Below are positions 13,301 to 18,987 of a stretch of 19,588 nucleotides of DNA, in pieces. The translations under genes and the position numbers were made by a program. Position 1 is the first letter of the stretch. Every line of letters begins with the position of its first letter. Source of the stretch: Dechloromonas sp. (GTDB taxonomy: Bacteria; Pseudomonadota; Gammaproteobacteria; Burkholderiales; Rhodocyclaceae). The notes beneath the pieces were generated by a model that was not told where the DNA came from, did not search any database, and worked only from the letters and a program-made list of their open reading frames with translations. The stretch lies in the NCBI GenBank assembly GCA_017302355.1, contig JAFLDQ010000059.1, positions 1-19,588 of the forward strand, in the 5' to 3' direction.

Positions 13301-13567
13301 TTCCTCAACCCGAAGGGCATGGCGCAGCAGGAAATCGAACTGGCGCGCTCGACCGAGGAAGAGAAACAGTCGCAGATCCGGCGCCTGCGCGAATTTCAGG
13401 CAAGAAACGCGTCGACCGCGCCGGCCATGCTGGAAAAGCTCAAGCAGACGGTGATCGAGAACGGCAACGTCTTCGCCGTGCTGGTCGATGCCGTCAAGTA
13501 CTGCTCGCTCGGTCAGATCAGCAGCGCGCTCTATGAAGTCGGCGGCCAGTACCGGCGCAGTATGTAG
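10307..13567 (+). CDS. icmF: Fused isobutyryl-CoA mutase (B12 domain, G-protein chaperone and mutase in one chain)
   Basis: A 1086-residue adenosylcobalamin-dependent carbon-skeleton mutase interconverting isobutyryl-CoA and n-butyryl-CoA. Characterised IcmFs also convert isovaleryl-CoA to pivalyl-CoA. Domain order: the B12-binding domain (FDGHDAS, lower-ligand His31; [19 protein letters not shown]), then a MeaI-type GTPase chaperone with P-loop GTGGAGKSS (residues 210-218), [26 protein letters not shown] and [11 protein letters not shown], then a linker, then the mutase TIM barrel from about residue 560 ([60 protein letters not shown]). F592 stands where methylmalonyl-CoA mutases have the substrate Tyr, and Q736 (GQNT) where they have the carboxylate-binding Arg, which favours isobutyryl-type substrates. 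The start has a good ribosome-binding site (GAGG). No terminator follows. Its last 20 codons recur in diverged form at 14990-15049. Confidence 0.96.
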   Translation: MTDLSVAKKLAPYKPKNKLRFVTAASLFDGHDASINIMRRIIQATGAEVIHLGHNRSVQEIVNAALQEDVQGIAITSYQGGHVEFFKYMLDLLKANGGSEIRIFGGGGGVIVPAEIKELHEYGVTRIYAPEDGVVMGLQGMINDVVEKSDFAMSGETGAPQEVVDALRSGDRRKLARVITLLENGVADGLKQPILQAASGLAVPVLGITGTGGAGKSSLTDEIVRRFRLDQGDSVKIALVSIDPSRKRTGGALLGDRIRMNAIEHPNIFMRSLATRDTGSEISVALPEVIAACKLAGFDLVIVETSGIGQGNAAIVPFVDVSLYVMTPEFGAASQLEKIDMLDFADFVAINKFDRKGAEDALRDVRKQYQRNRELFSQPTDEMPVFGTMAARFNDDGITALYQALVPVLVDKGLKLKAGRLPQVGVKQSSSQRAIVPAQRIRYLAEIADTVRAYHAHTGEQVRIARERQSLRIAAGLFGACDKPTADFDEMLAWKEGQLDPKARKLLDMWPDTVKAYSGDEYVVKIRDKEIRTRLVSESLSGTKIRKVILPNFGDDGETLRFLMKENVPGSFPFTAGVFAFKRENEDPTRMFAGEGDAFRTNRRFKRVSEGMPAKRLSTAFDSVTLYGCDPDERPDIYGKIGNSGVSIATLDDMKVLYDGFGLCSPTTSVSMTINGPAPIILACYFNTAIDEQIAKFKADNGRDPTEDEVEKIREWTLSTVRGTVQADILKEDQGQNTCIFSTEFALKMMGDIQEFFVHNNIQNFYSVSISGYHIAEAGANPISQLAFTLSNGFTYVESYLARGMHIDDFAPNLSFFFSNGMDPEYSVIGRVARRIWAVAMKNKYGANERSQKLKYHIQTSGRSLHAQEMDFNDIRTTLQALIAIYDNCNSLHTNAYDEAITTPTEESVRRAMAIQLIINREWGVAKNENPNQGAFVIDELTDLVEEAVLKEFEAIASRGGVLGAMETGYQRGKIQEESLYYEHKKHDGSYPIIGVNTFLNPKGMAQQEIELARSTEEEKQSQIRRLREFQARNASTAPAMLEKLKQTVIENGNVFAVLVDAVKYCSLGQISSALYEVGGQYRRSM

Positions 13568-13872
13568 ATCGGCGAGAGAACGGGGGTAGCGCCAGTCTGG
13601 TGGACTTCGTCCGGTTGTGGGCGTCAATTTGCGCAAGACTGATCTGGTGAGAAGTCGAATGTGGCCCGCAATACGTCGGTCAGTTGGCTGGCGTTTCGCG
13701 GGCCTCAGCATGAATGGGCAGCGGGCTTCTTGAGAGCAGGGGAAATCCTGTTGGAAATTCCCGGTCGGTTGACGATGGCTCGCAAGATCGGAGATGCCGA
13801 TTAAATGACGCCTTGAATTTCCTGATCTTCGGATCGGTGGGACTACCATCGTTCCCATTTTGGAGAAGAACC
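13568..13872. other. 305-base gene-free stretch between icmF and scpB
   Basis: No gene is supported on either strand. The scpB frame is open back to 13714, but the extension has no resemblance to the family. A minus-strand frame ending at 13680 is not convincing. Base composition is lower in G+C than the flanks (27 of 60 at 13801-13860 by hand count). No clear icmF terminator is present. GGACTTCGTCC near 13608 gives only a tiny hairpin. TTGACG at 13769 and TTGAAT at 13813 look like -35 boxes but lack a well-spaced -10. The only functional site I can support is the scpB ribosome-binding site at its right end. Confidence 0.5.
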
Positions 13873-14652
13873 GTGCCGCTCATCCTGACCGAAACCCAAG
13901 ACGCCGTCGGAACGATCGTGATGAACCACGCGCAAAAACGCAATGCGCTTAGCGAAGCGTTGATCAGCGAAATCATCACTGCCCTGGAGTGTTTTCGGGA
14001 ACAAGACATTCGCGCCGCCGTGTTGCGGGCGCCTGCTGACGCCAAGGTCTGGTCCGCCGGCCACGATGTCAGCGAGTTGCCCGACCGCGGCCGCGACCCG
14101 CTCGGCTGGGGCGACTCGTTGCGCGTGCTGGTTCGCGCTATTCAGGAATTTCCCGCGCCGGTCATCGCCATGCTCGAAGGCGGCGTCTGGGGCGGCGGCT
14201 GCGAAGTCGCCATGGCCTGCGACATTCTGGTCGCCACACCCGAAACCGCCTTCGCCATCACCCCGGCCAAGCTGGGCGTTCCCTATAATCTGGGCGGAAT
14301 ACTGACGCTGATGAACATGGTGCCGCTACCGATCGGCAAGGAGATGTTGTTCACCGCACAGCCGATCCCGGCGGCGCAGGCGTTGAACCTCGGCGTTATC
14401 AACTACATCAAACCCGCCGCTGAAATCGAAGCGTTTGTGTATGGCCTGGCGAGTCAGATCGTCGCCAACTCGCCCCTGAGCATCGCGGTGATGAAGGAAG
14501 AGTTGCGACTGCTGGCCAGTGCGCGCACCCTGAGTCCGGAACTGTTCGAGCGGATTCAGGGCCTGCGCCGTGTCGTGTACGACAGCCATGACTATCAGGA
14601 AGGCTTGAATGCGTTCCGGGAGAAGCGCAAACCCCGGTTCCGGGGCGAATAG
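13873..14652 (+). CDS. scpB: Methylmalonyl-CoA decarboxylase (enoyl-CoA hydratase superfamily)
   Basis: This enzyme decarboxylates (R/S)-methylmalonyl-CoA to propionyl-CoA. Related enzymes also remove ethylmalonyl-CoA. The predicted 259 residues match E. coli ScpB (about 261) almost end to end: [83 protein letters not shown] and DYQEG-NAF-EKRKP. The family catalytic His and Tyr correspond to H64 (SAGHD) and Y138 (VPYN), and the oxyanion-hole Gly lies in WGGG (107-109). The start is GTG at 13873, five bases after GGAGAA (13862-13867). The longer open frame to 13714 adds 53 unrelated residues. Base use is A+T-richer than neighbours (29 of 60 G+C at 13921-13980), which suggests recent acquisition. 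It is followed 14 bases later by a decayed FAD-enzyme gene, an apparent former operon partner. Confidence 0.92.
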   Translation: MPLILTETQDAVGTIVMNHAQKRNALSEALISEIITALECFREQDIRAAVLRAPADAKVWSAGHDVSELPDRGRDPLGWGDSLRVLVRAIQEFPAPVIAMLEGGVWGGGCEVAMACDILVATPETAFAITPAKLGVPYNLGGILTLMNMVPLPIGKEMLFTAQPIPAAQALNLGVINYIKPAAEIEAFVYGLASQIVANSPLSIAVMKEELRLLASARTLSPELFERIQGLRRVVYDSHDYQEGLNAFREKRKPRFRGE

Positions 14653-14666
14653 ACCCGAGGGGTGGC

Positions 14667-14987
14667 TTGGAGACCATTGGTGCGGTCGTGGTTGGCGCGG
14701 GGGTGGCCGGCTTGGCAGTCACGGCCATTGGCGCTGACTGGCCGCCAGGCGCTGATCCTGGAGAGGACACTCCCTTTGGCGCAGAGACCTCCGCGCGTAA
14801 CTCCAAGGTCATCCACGCCGGCCTGTATTGCCCGACCGGATCGCACAGGGCCCGCCTGTGCGTGCGGGGCAGGGAATGGCTCTATCGGCACTGAGCGGAG
14901 TGAGGCGTCGCCCATGGCCGGATCGGCAAGCTTCCAATCGCTGCCTACGAGGAAAAATTGCCCGCACGGGCTCCTGCCCGATCATCG
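14667..14987 (+). pseudogene. Decayed 5' fragment of an L-2-hydroxyglutarate-oxidase-like FAD-dependent oxidoreductase
   Basis: The translation from TTG at 14667, with GAGGGG just upstream, begins [17 protein letters not shown], a FAD-binding GxGxxG motif. The expected continuation then sits in another frame ([15 protein letters not shown], about 14721-14767). It returns to the first frame for [17 protein letters not shown] and [12 protein letters not shown], the signature of LhgO-type flavoproteins. In-frame TGA codons follow at 14892 and 14901, yet homology goes on in the same frame as HGRIGKLPIAAYEEKLPA. So there are two frameshifts and two stops within about 100 codons. The remaining two thirds of a protein normally near 370 residues is gone, replaced by the icmF tail copy at 14990. 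Intact relatives oxidise L-2-hydroxyglutarate or similar hydroxy acids. The exact right edge is uncertain by about 25 bases. Confidence 0.8.
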
Positions 14988-14989
14988 TG

Positions 14990-15049
14990 CTTGGCCAGAT
15001 CAGCGGCATCCTGCACGAAGCCGGCGGCCAGTATCGGCGCAGCATGTGA
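14990..15049 (+). pseudogene. Remnant of the 3' end of a second icmF-type gene
   Basis: The 19 codons plus stop here read [19 protein letters not shown]. The end of the intact icmF reads [19 protein letters not shown]. Fifteen of 19 residues match, both end at a stop directly after SM, and 46 of 60 bases are identical (hand alignment without gaps to 13508-13567). Many mismatches are silent third-position changes (GGT/GGC, TAC/TAT, AGT/AGC), so this tail came from a gene that had been under protein-level selection and is not a fresh copy. Nothing upstream of it in any frame resembles the rest of a mutase. It ends 10 bases before the convergent selD stop. Confidence 0.8.
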
Positions 15050-15059
15050 CGCCGGTTAC

Positions 15060-16109
15060 TTAGCCGACAGTCAGCAGGGCTTCGCCGCGCGGTTCGACCG
15101 CGCCGATCTCGGCCGCGCTGGCGAATCCGTGCCGCCGGAAGATTTCCAGAACCGCGGCGACGCTGTCCGCGCTACAGGAGACCAGCAGGCCGCCGCTGGT
15201 CTGCGGGTCGGTGAGCAGCGCCCGGGCCGCGGGCGCGAAGTCCCGGGGCAGGGCGATGTCGTGGCCGTAGGACGCGAAGTTGCGGCCCGAGGCGCCGGTG
15301 ACGATGCCTTGTGCCGCCAGGCTGTCGACCCCGTCGATCAGCGGAACGCGCGACCAGTCGATGCTCAGGCTGCATTGCGCGGCGCGCGCCAGCTCGAGGG
15401 CGTGTCCGGCAAGTCCGAAGCCGGTGACGTCGGTCATGGCGTGCACGCCGGGCAGCGCGGCAAGTTCGGGGCCGGGGGTGTTCAGCCGGGTCGTGATCTC
15501 GATCATTTTGGCGTACCCGGCGGCGTCGACCGCATCCTTCTTCAGGGCGGCGGAGAGGATGCCGACGCCAAGCGGCTTGCCGAGGATGATGCGGTCGCCA
15601 GCGCGGGCATCGGCATTGCGCTTGACCAGCTTCGGATGGACCAGCCCGAGGGCGACCAGACCGTAGATCGGCTCGACCGAATCGATGCTGTGGCCGCCGG
15701 CAATCGGGATTCCGGCAGCGCGGCAGACCGCCTCGCCGCCGGCGAGGATGCGTGCGATGACCTCGGCCGGCAGCACGTTGATCGGCATGCCGACCAGCGC
15801 CAGCGCCATGATCGGCCGGCCGCCCATGGCATAGACGTCGGAGATGGCGTTGGTGGCGGCGATGCGGCCGAAGTCGTAGGGATCGTCGACGATGGGCATG
15901 AAAAAGTCGGTCGTGGCGATCAGCGCCTGTTCGTCATTCAGCTGGTAGACGGCGGCGTCGTCGGAGGTCTCGATGCCGACCAGCAGCTCCGGCGGGAGCG
16001 GCAGGCGGCTGCCGCCCTTGAGGATTTCCGTCAGCAGGCCGGGAGCGATCTTGCAACCGCAGCCACCGCCGTGCGACAGCGAGGTGAGGCGGGGAATGTT
16101 CGTCGTCAT
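15060..16109 (-). CDS. selD: Selenide, water dikinase (selenophosphate synthase)
   Basis: Makes selenophosphate from selenide and ATP, the selenium donor for selenocysteine and for 2-selenouridine in tRNA. The 349 residues match the SelD family length. The N-terminal glycine-rich loop SHGGGCGCKI carries C17, C19 and K20, the same numbers as catalytic C17 and K20 in E. coli. Both Cys codons are TGC, so this is the Cys form, not the selenocysteine form. Further motifs: SDDAAVYQL, TTDFFMPIVDDPYDFGRIAA, NAISDVYAMGG, AGGHSID, MTDVTGFGLAGHALE, GRNFASYGH and DPQTSGGLL. The ATG at 16109 has AGGA at a good distance. An in-frame ATG six bases upstream lies too close to the same site. It lies 52 bases downstream of the Crp-type gene on the same strand, so the two may be co-transcribed. 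The usual partners selA, selB and mnmH are not in the window. Confidence 0.96.
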   Translation of the reverse strand: MTTNIPRLTSLSHGGGCGCKIAPGLLTEILKGGSRLPLPPELLVGIETSDDAAVYQLNDEQALIATTDFFMPIVDDPYDFGRIAATNAISDVYAMGGRPIMALALVGMPINVLPAEVIARILAGGEAVCRAAGIPIAGGHSIDSVEPIYGLVALGLVHPKLVKRNADARAGDRIILGKPLGVGILSAALKKDAVDAAGYAKMIEITTRLNTPGPELAALPGVHAMTDVTGFGLAGHALELARAAQCSLSIDWSRVPLIDGVDSLAAQGIVTGASGRNFASYGHDIALPRDFAPAARALLTDPQTSGGLLVSCSADSVAAVLEIFRRHGFASAAEIGAVEPRGEALLTVG

Positions 16110-16161
16110 GGTCATCCTGTGCCAGGGTGGAATGGAAGGAAGGTGCGCCGCGGGTGGGAGA

Positions 16162-16851
16162 TCACTCGCCGAAACGGCCCAGCCCGTCGAGGTCGAGAAT
16201 GTCGATGCCGCCGTATTCGCTGCGCACCAGCCCGGCGTCCTCCAGCGCCTTGAGCGCCTGGTTGGCGCGCTGGCGCGAGACGCCGGCAAGGTAACCCAGC
16301 TCTTCCTGCGAGATCTGCAGCCGGCGGCTGGTCCCCGGATAGAGGACCGGGTTGAACAGGCCGGCGAGGCAGCGGGCGATGCGGGCGTCAGGGTCGAGCA
16401 TGCGCTCGTTCTCGATCATGCCGATGAACTGGCCGAGACGCTCGTTCAGCTGCACGATCAGGAAGCGGTTGAAGGCAATGCTGTGATCCATCAGCCACAG
16501 GAAGGTGCTACGGTTCATCAGCGCCACCCGCGTTTCGCGCAGGGCCATGACATCGTAGCGACGCGGTTCGTCCTTGAGCAGCGAGCCTTCGCCAAACCAG
16601 CCGCCGGAACTGATCCCGGTCAGCGAGGTGGTCTTGCCGGTCGTCCAGTGGCTGGCCATCTTGCCGAGACCGTCGATGATTCCGATCCACGAGTCGACCG
16701 GCTCCCCCTTCATGCAGATGAACGCGCCGGCGGCGTAAGTCCGCTCGCAGGTGCCGGCGAGCGCGCGGGACATCTCGGGGGCGGTCAATGCCTGGCCCCA
16801 CAGCGAGGCGTGCAGCAATTCCTCCGCGTTTTTCAAGGTCTTTTTTTCCAA
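16162..16851 (-). CDS. Crp/Fnr-family transcriptional regulator
   Basis: About 229 residues. The N-terminal cyclic-nucleotide-binding-like beta-barrel includes AAGAFICMKGEPVDSWIGII, GGWFGEGSLLKDEPRRYDV and ALRETRVALM. A long dimerisation helix follows (FNRFLIVQLNERLGQFIGMI), then a winged helix-turn-helix of Crp type (QISQEELGYLAGVSRQRANQ, LKALEDAGLVRSEYGG). The effector cannot be read: the cAMP-binding RxS pattern is not clear, and there are no Fnr-type N-terminal cysteines. The start is uncertain. The longest frame begins at TTG 16869, but a perfect TATAAT covers 16869-16874 on this strand, so that codon may precede the transcript. TTG at 16851 (LEKKTLKN) or 16836 are alternatives, and no ATG comes early. 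It is divergent from the acyl-CoA synthetase gene and upstream of selD. Confidence 0.88.
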   Translation of the reverse strand: MEKKTLKNAEELLHASLWGQALTAPEMSRALAGTCERTYAAGAFICMKGEPVDSWIGIIDGLGKMASHWTTGKTTSLTGISSGGWFGEGSLLKDEPRRYDVMALRETRVALMNRSTFLWLMDHSIAFNRFLIVQLNERLGQFIGMIENERMLDPDARIARCLAGLFNPVLYPGTSRRLQISQEELGYLAGVSRQRANQALKALEDAGLVRSEYGGIDILDLDGLGRFGE

Positions 16852-16868
16852 ATGTCCGCCGGATGACA

Positions 16869-16874
16869 ATTATA
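16869..16874 (-). promoter_or_regulatory. Candidate -10 box (TATAAT) for the Crp-type gene and selD
   Basis: Read on the minus strand, the sequence is GGCTTATAATTGTC, with a perfect TATAAT. No TTGACA-like hexamer occurs 16-18 bases upstream, where the sequence is close to GAGTCT, so the promoter would need an activator or another form of help. Transcription would start near 16862, inside the longest reading frame of the regulator, which is why a later start codon was preferred. Confidence 0.4.
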
Positions 16875-17019
16875 AGCCGGCGACTTCCCCTAGACTCTGC
16901 GTGAACAGTGATTCATTGCCTTTGTGCACTGCAAGGTTTACGCGGGCCGGCGCTTTGGACACAATGCAGGACGAACACCAGACCGTGTCCCGACGAGGCG
17001 CGGCGGAGAGGAGACAAGA
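16875..17019. promoter_or_regulatory. Divergent regulatory region upstream of the acyl-CoA synthetase gene
   Basis: On the plus strand TTTACG (16937-16942) and CACAAT (16960-16965), spaced 17 bases, form a moderate sigma-70-like promoter. Just upstream is an 18-base imperfect palindrome with CCTT and AAGG arms (16919-16936) covering TTGTGCACTGCAA, and before it TGA-N8-TCA (16902-16915). Neither fits the textbook Crp (N6) or Fnr site, but both are placed where the neighbouring Crp-type protein could act. AGGAGA (17009-17014) is the ribosome-binding site of the next gene, five bases from its ATG. Confidence 0.35.
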
Positions 17020-18987
17020 ATGGCCGTACAGGCAAGTTCCGGGTCGCTGGGCGGGCTCCATACCTTCCCGCGCCTGCTGCTCGATCACGCGAGGAATCGC
17101 CCCGACGCTCCGGCGATGCGCGAAAAGTATCTCGGGATCTGGCAGACCCTGTCCTGGGCCGAGGTTGCCCAACGCGTGCGGGCGCTCGCCTGCGGCCTCG
17201 CGGAACTCGGTTTCCGGCGCGGCGACAACCTCGCCATCATCGGCGACAACCGGCCGCACCTCTACATGATGATGAGCGCCGCGCAAGCCCTGGGCGGGGT
17301 GCCGGTTCCGCTCTACCAGGACGCGGTGGCCAACGAGATGCTGTTCGTCATGCAGGATGCCGGCATCCGCTTCGCGGTCGTCGAGGACCAGGAGCAGGTC
17401 GACAAGCTGCTGGAGATCATGGCCCAGGTCGGCACGCTGGAGCACATCATCTATGACGATGCCCGCGGCATGCGACACTACACGCAGCCCTTCCTGCACG
17501 ACATCCAGGAACTGATCGAAATGGGGCGTGTCCATGACCGCAACCATCCCGACATTTTCGACAGCGAAGTCGCCAAGGGCCGTCACGATGACGTTTCGGT
17601 GATGCTCTACACGTCGGGGACGACCGGAAAGCCGAAAGGCGTCTGCCAGACCCATGCCGCATTCATTTCCGCCGCCCAGGGCGGCGTGCAGGTCGACCGC
17701 ATGAGCGGCGATGGCGACATCCTTTCCTACCTGCCGATGGCCTGGGTTGGCGATCATCTGTTCTCGTATGCCCAGGCGCTGGTGGCCGGGTTCACCATCA
17801 ACTGCCCGGAGTCCGCCGAGACGGTCATGACCGATCTCCGCGAGATCGGCCCGACCTACTATTTCGCCCCGCCGCGGGTCTTCGAGAGCCTGCTGACTTC
17901 GGTGATGATCCGCATGGAAGACGCGGGCAAGTTGAAGCAGAAGCTCTTCCACCATTTCATGGGCGTCGCCAAGCGCTGCGGCGGGGCCATTCTCGACGGC
18001 AAACCGGCGGGGGCCGGCGATCGTCTGCAGTACTGGCTCGGCAACGTGCTGATCTACGGACCGTTGCGCAACGTCCTCGGCATGAGCCGCATCCGCGTGG
18101 CCTATACCGCCGGTGCGGCGATCGGCCCCGAACTGTTCAGCTTCTTCCGGTCGATCGGGATCAATCTCAAGCAGCTCTACGGGCAGACCGAAACCTGCGC
18201 CTATGTCTGCCTGCAGCCCGACGGCCAGGTCAAGCCGGATACCGTCGGCGCGCCGGCGCCCAGCGTCGAGATCCGGATCGCCGCCAACGGCGAGGTGCTG
18301 GTCCGGGGGCCGATGCTGCTCAAGGGTTACTACAAGCGGCCGGACGCCACCGCCGAGTCGATCAACGCCGAGGGCTACTTCATGACCGGCGACGCCGGCT
18401 TTCTCGACGCCGACGGCCACCTCAAGATCATCGACCGCGCCAAGGATGTCGGCCAGCTGTCCAGTGGCGCCATGTTCGCGCCCAACTACATCGAGAACAA
18501 GCTCAAGTTCTTCCAGCACATCAAGGAGGTGGTCTGCTTCGGTCATCAGCGCGACATGGTCTGCGCCTTCATCAACATCGACGTCGGGGCGGTCGGCAAC
18601 TGGGCCGAGCGGCGCGGCATCGCCTACTCGGGGTATACCGATCTGGCCGGCAAGCCGGAAGTGCTCGACCTGATCCGCGAATGCGTCGAGAAGGTCAACG
18701 CCGATCTGGTCCATGATGCGATGGTGGCCGACTCGCAGATCCACCGCTTCCTCGTTCTGCACAAGGAACTCGACCCGGACGACGACGAACTGACCCGGAC
18801 GCGCAAGGTGCGCCGCAACTTCGTCGCCGAGAAGTACGGGGTGCTGATCGACGCGCTGTACGGCGGCAAGAGCAGCCAGTTCATCGAGACCGAGGTCAAG
18901 TTCGAGGACGGCCGGCGCGGCAAGGTCTCGGCCGACCTGAAGATCATCGACGTGAAGACCTTCCCGGTCGTGAAAAGGGCGGCATGA
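17020..18987 (+). CDS. AMP-forming acyl-CoA synthetase (long-chain fatty-acid-CoA ligase type)
   Basis: Activates a carboxylic acid with ATP to an acyl-adenylate and then to acyl-CoA. It has 655 residues, the long form typical of FACL/FadD15-like enzymes. Motifs: the ATP-binding loop YTSGTTGKPKGV (about residues 198-209), YLPMAW, the adenylate motif YGQTET, GYFMTGDAGFLDADGHLKII followed by DRAKD at the hinge, and TRTRKVRR near the C-terminus carrying the probable catalytic Lys. No membrane segment or signal is obvious, so it should be cytoplasmic or peripherally membrane bound. The ATG at 17020 has a strong AGGAGA. The frame is open upstream to 16924 without family resemblance. Its stop overlaps the ATG of a LivG-type transporter ATPase (ATGA), so substrate uptake and activation are probably linked. 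The acid is unknown; long-chain, branched or aromatic acids are all possible. Confidence 0.92.
   Translation: MAVQASSGSLGGLHTFPRLLLDHARNRPDAPAMREKYLGIWQTLSWAEVAQRVRALACGLAELGFRRGDNLAIIGDNRPHLYMMMSAAQALGGVPVPLYQDAVANEMLFVMQDAGIRFAVVEDQEQVDKLLEIMAQVGTLEHIIYDDARGMRHYTQPFLHDIQELIEMGRVHDRNHPDIFDSEVAKGRHDDVSVMLYTSGTTGKPKGVCQTHAAFISAAQGGVQVDRMSGDGDILSYLPMAWVGDHLFSYAQALVAGFTINCPESAETVMTDLREIGPTYYFAPPRVFESLLTSVMIRMEDAGKLKQKLFHHFMGVAKRCGGAILDGKPAGAGDRLQYWLGNVLIYGPLRNVLGMSRIRVAYTAGAAIGPELFSFFRSIGINLKQLYGQTETCAYVCLQPDGQVKPDTVGAPAPSVEIRIAANGEVLVRGPMLLKGYYKRPDATAESINAEGYFMTGDAGFLDADGHLKIIDRAKDVGQLSSGAMFAPNYIENKLKFFQHIKEVVCFGHQRDMVCAFINIDVGAVGNWAERRGIAYSGYTDLAGKPEVLDLIRECVEKVNADLVHDAMVADSQIHRFLVLHKELDPDDDELTRTRKVRRNFVAEKYGVLIDALYGGKSSQFIETEVKFEDGRRGKVSADLKIIDVKTFPVVKRAA

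Noticed and set aside
13714..13872. Upstream 53-codon extension of scpB
   Set aside because: It does not resemble the family, lies in A+T-richer leader, and the GTG at 13873 has a well-placed GGAGAA and gives the usual length.
13680..14045. Minus-strand frame of 121 codons spanning the icmF-scpB gap
   Set aside because: Half of it lies antisense to scpB, it has no recognisable motif and no ribosome-binding site at its start.
14892..14903. Selenocysteine reading of the TGA codons in the flavoprotein remnant
   Set aside because: Frameshifts upstream, a second TGA at a non-Cys site and the missing C-terminus show an inactive gene. The nearness of selD is probably chance.
14990..15049. An attachment-site duplication made by an integrase targeting the icmF 3' end
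   Set aside because: The repeats differ at 14 of 60 bases, mostly silent, where att repeats are usually near identical, and no integrase, excisionase or phage gene lies between them. Kept only as a remote alternative.
16051..16061. Selenocysteine form of SelD
   Set aside because: The catalytic position is encoded by TGC, as is the second Cys, so the enzyme is the Cys form.
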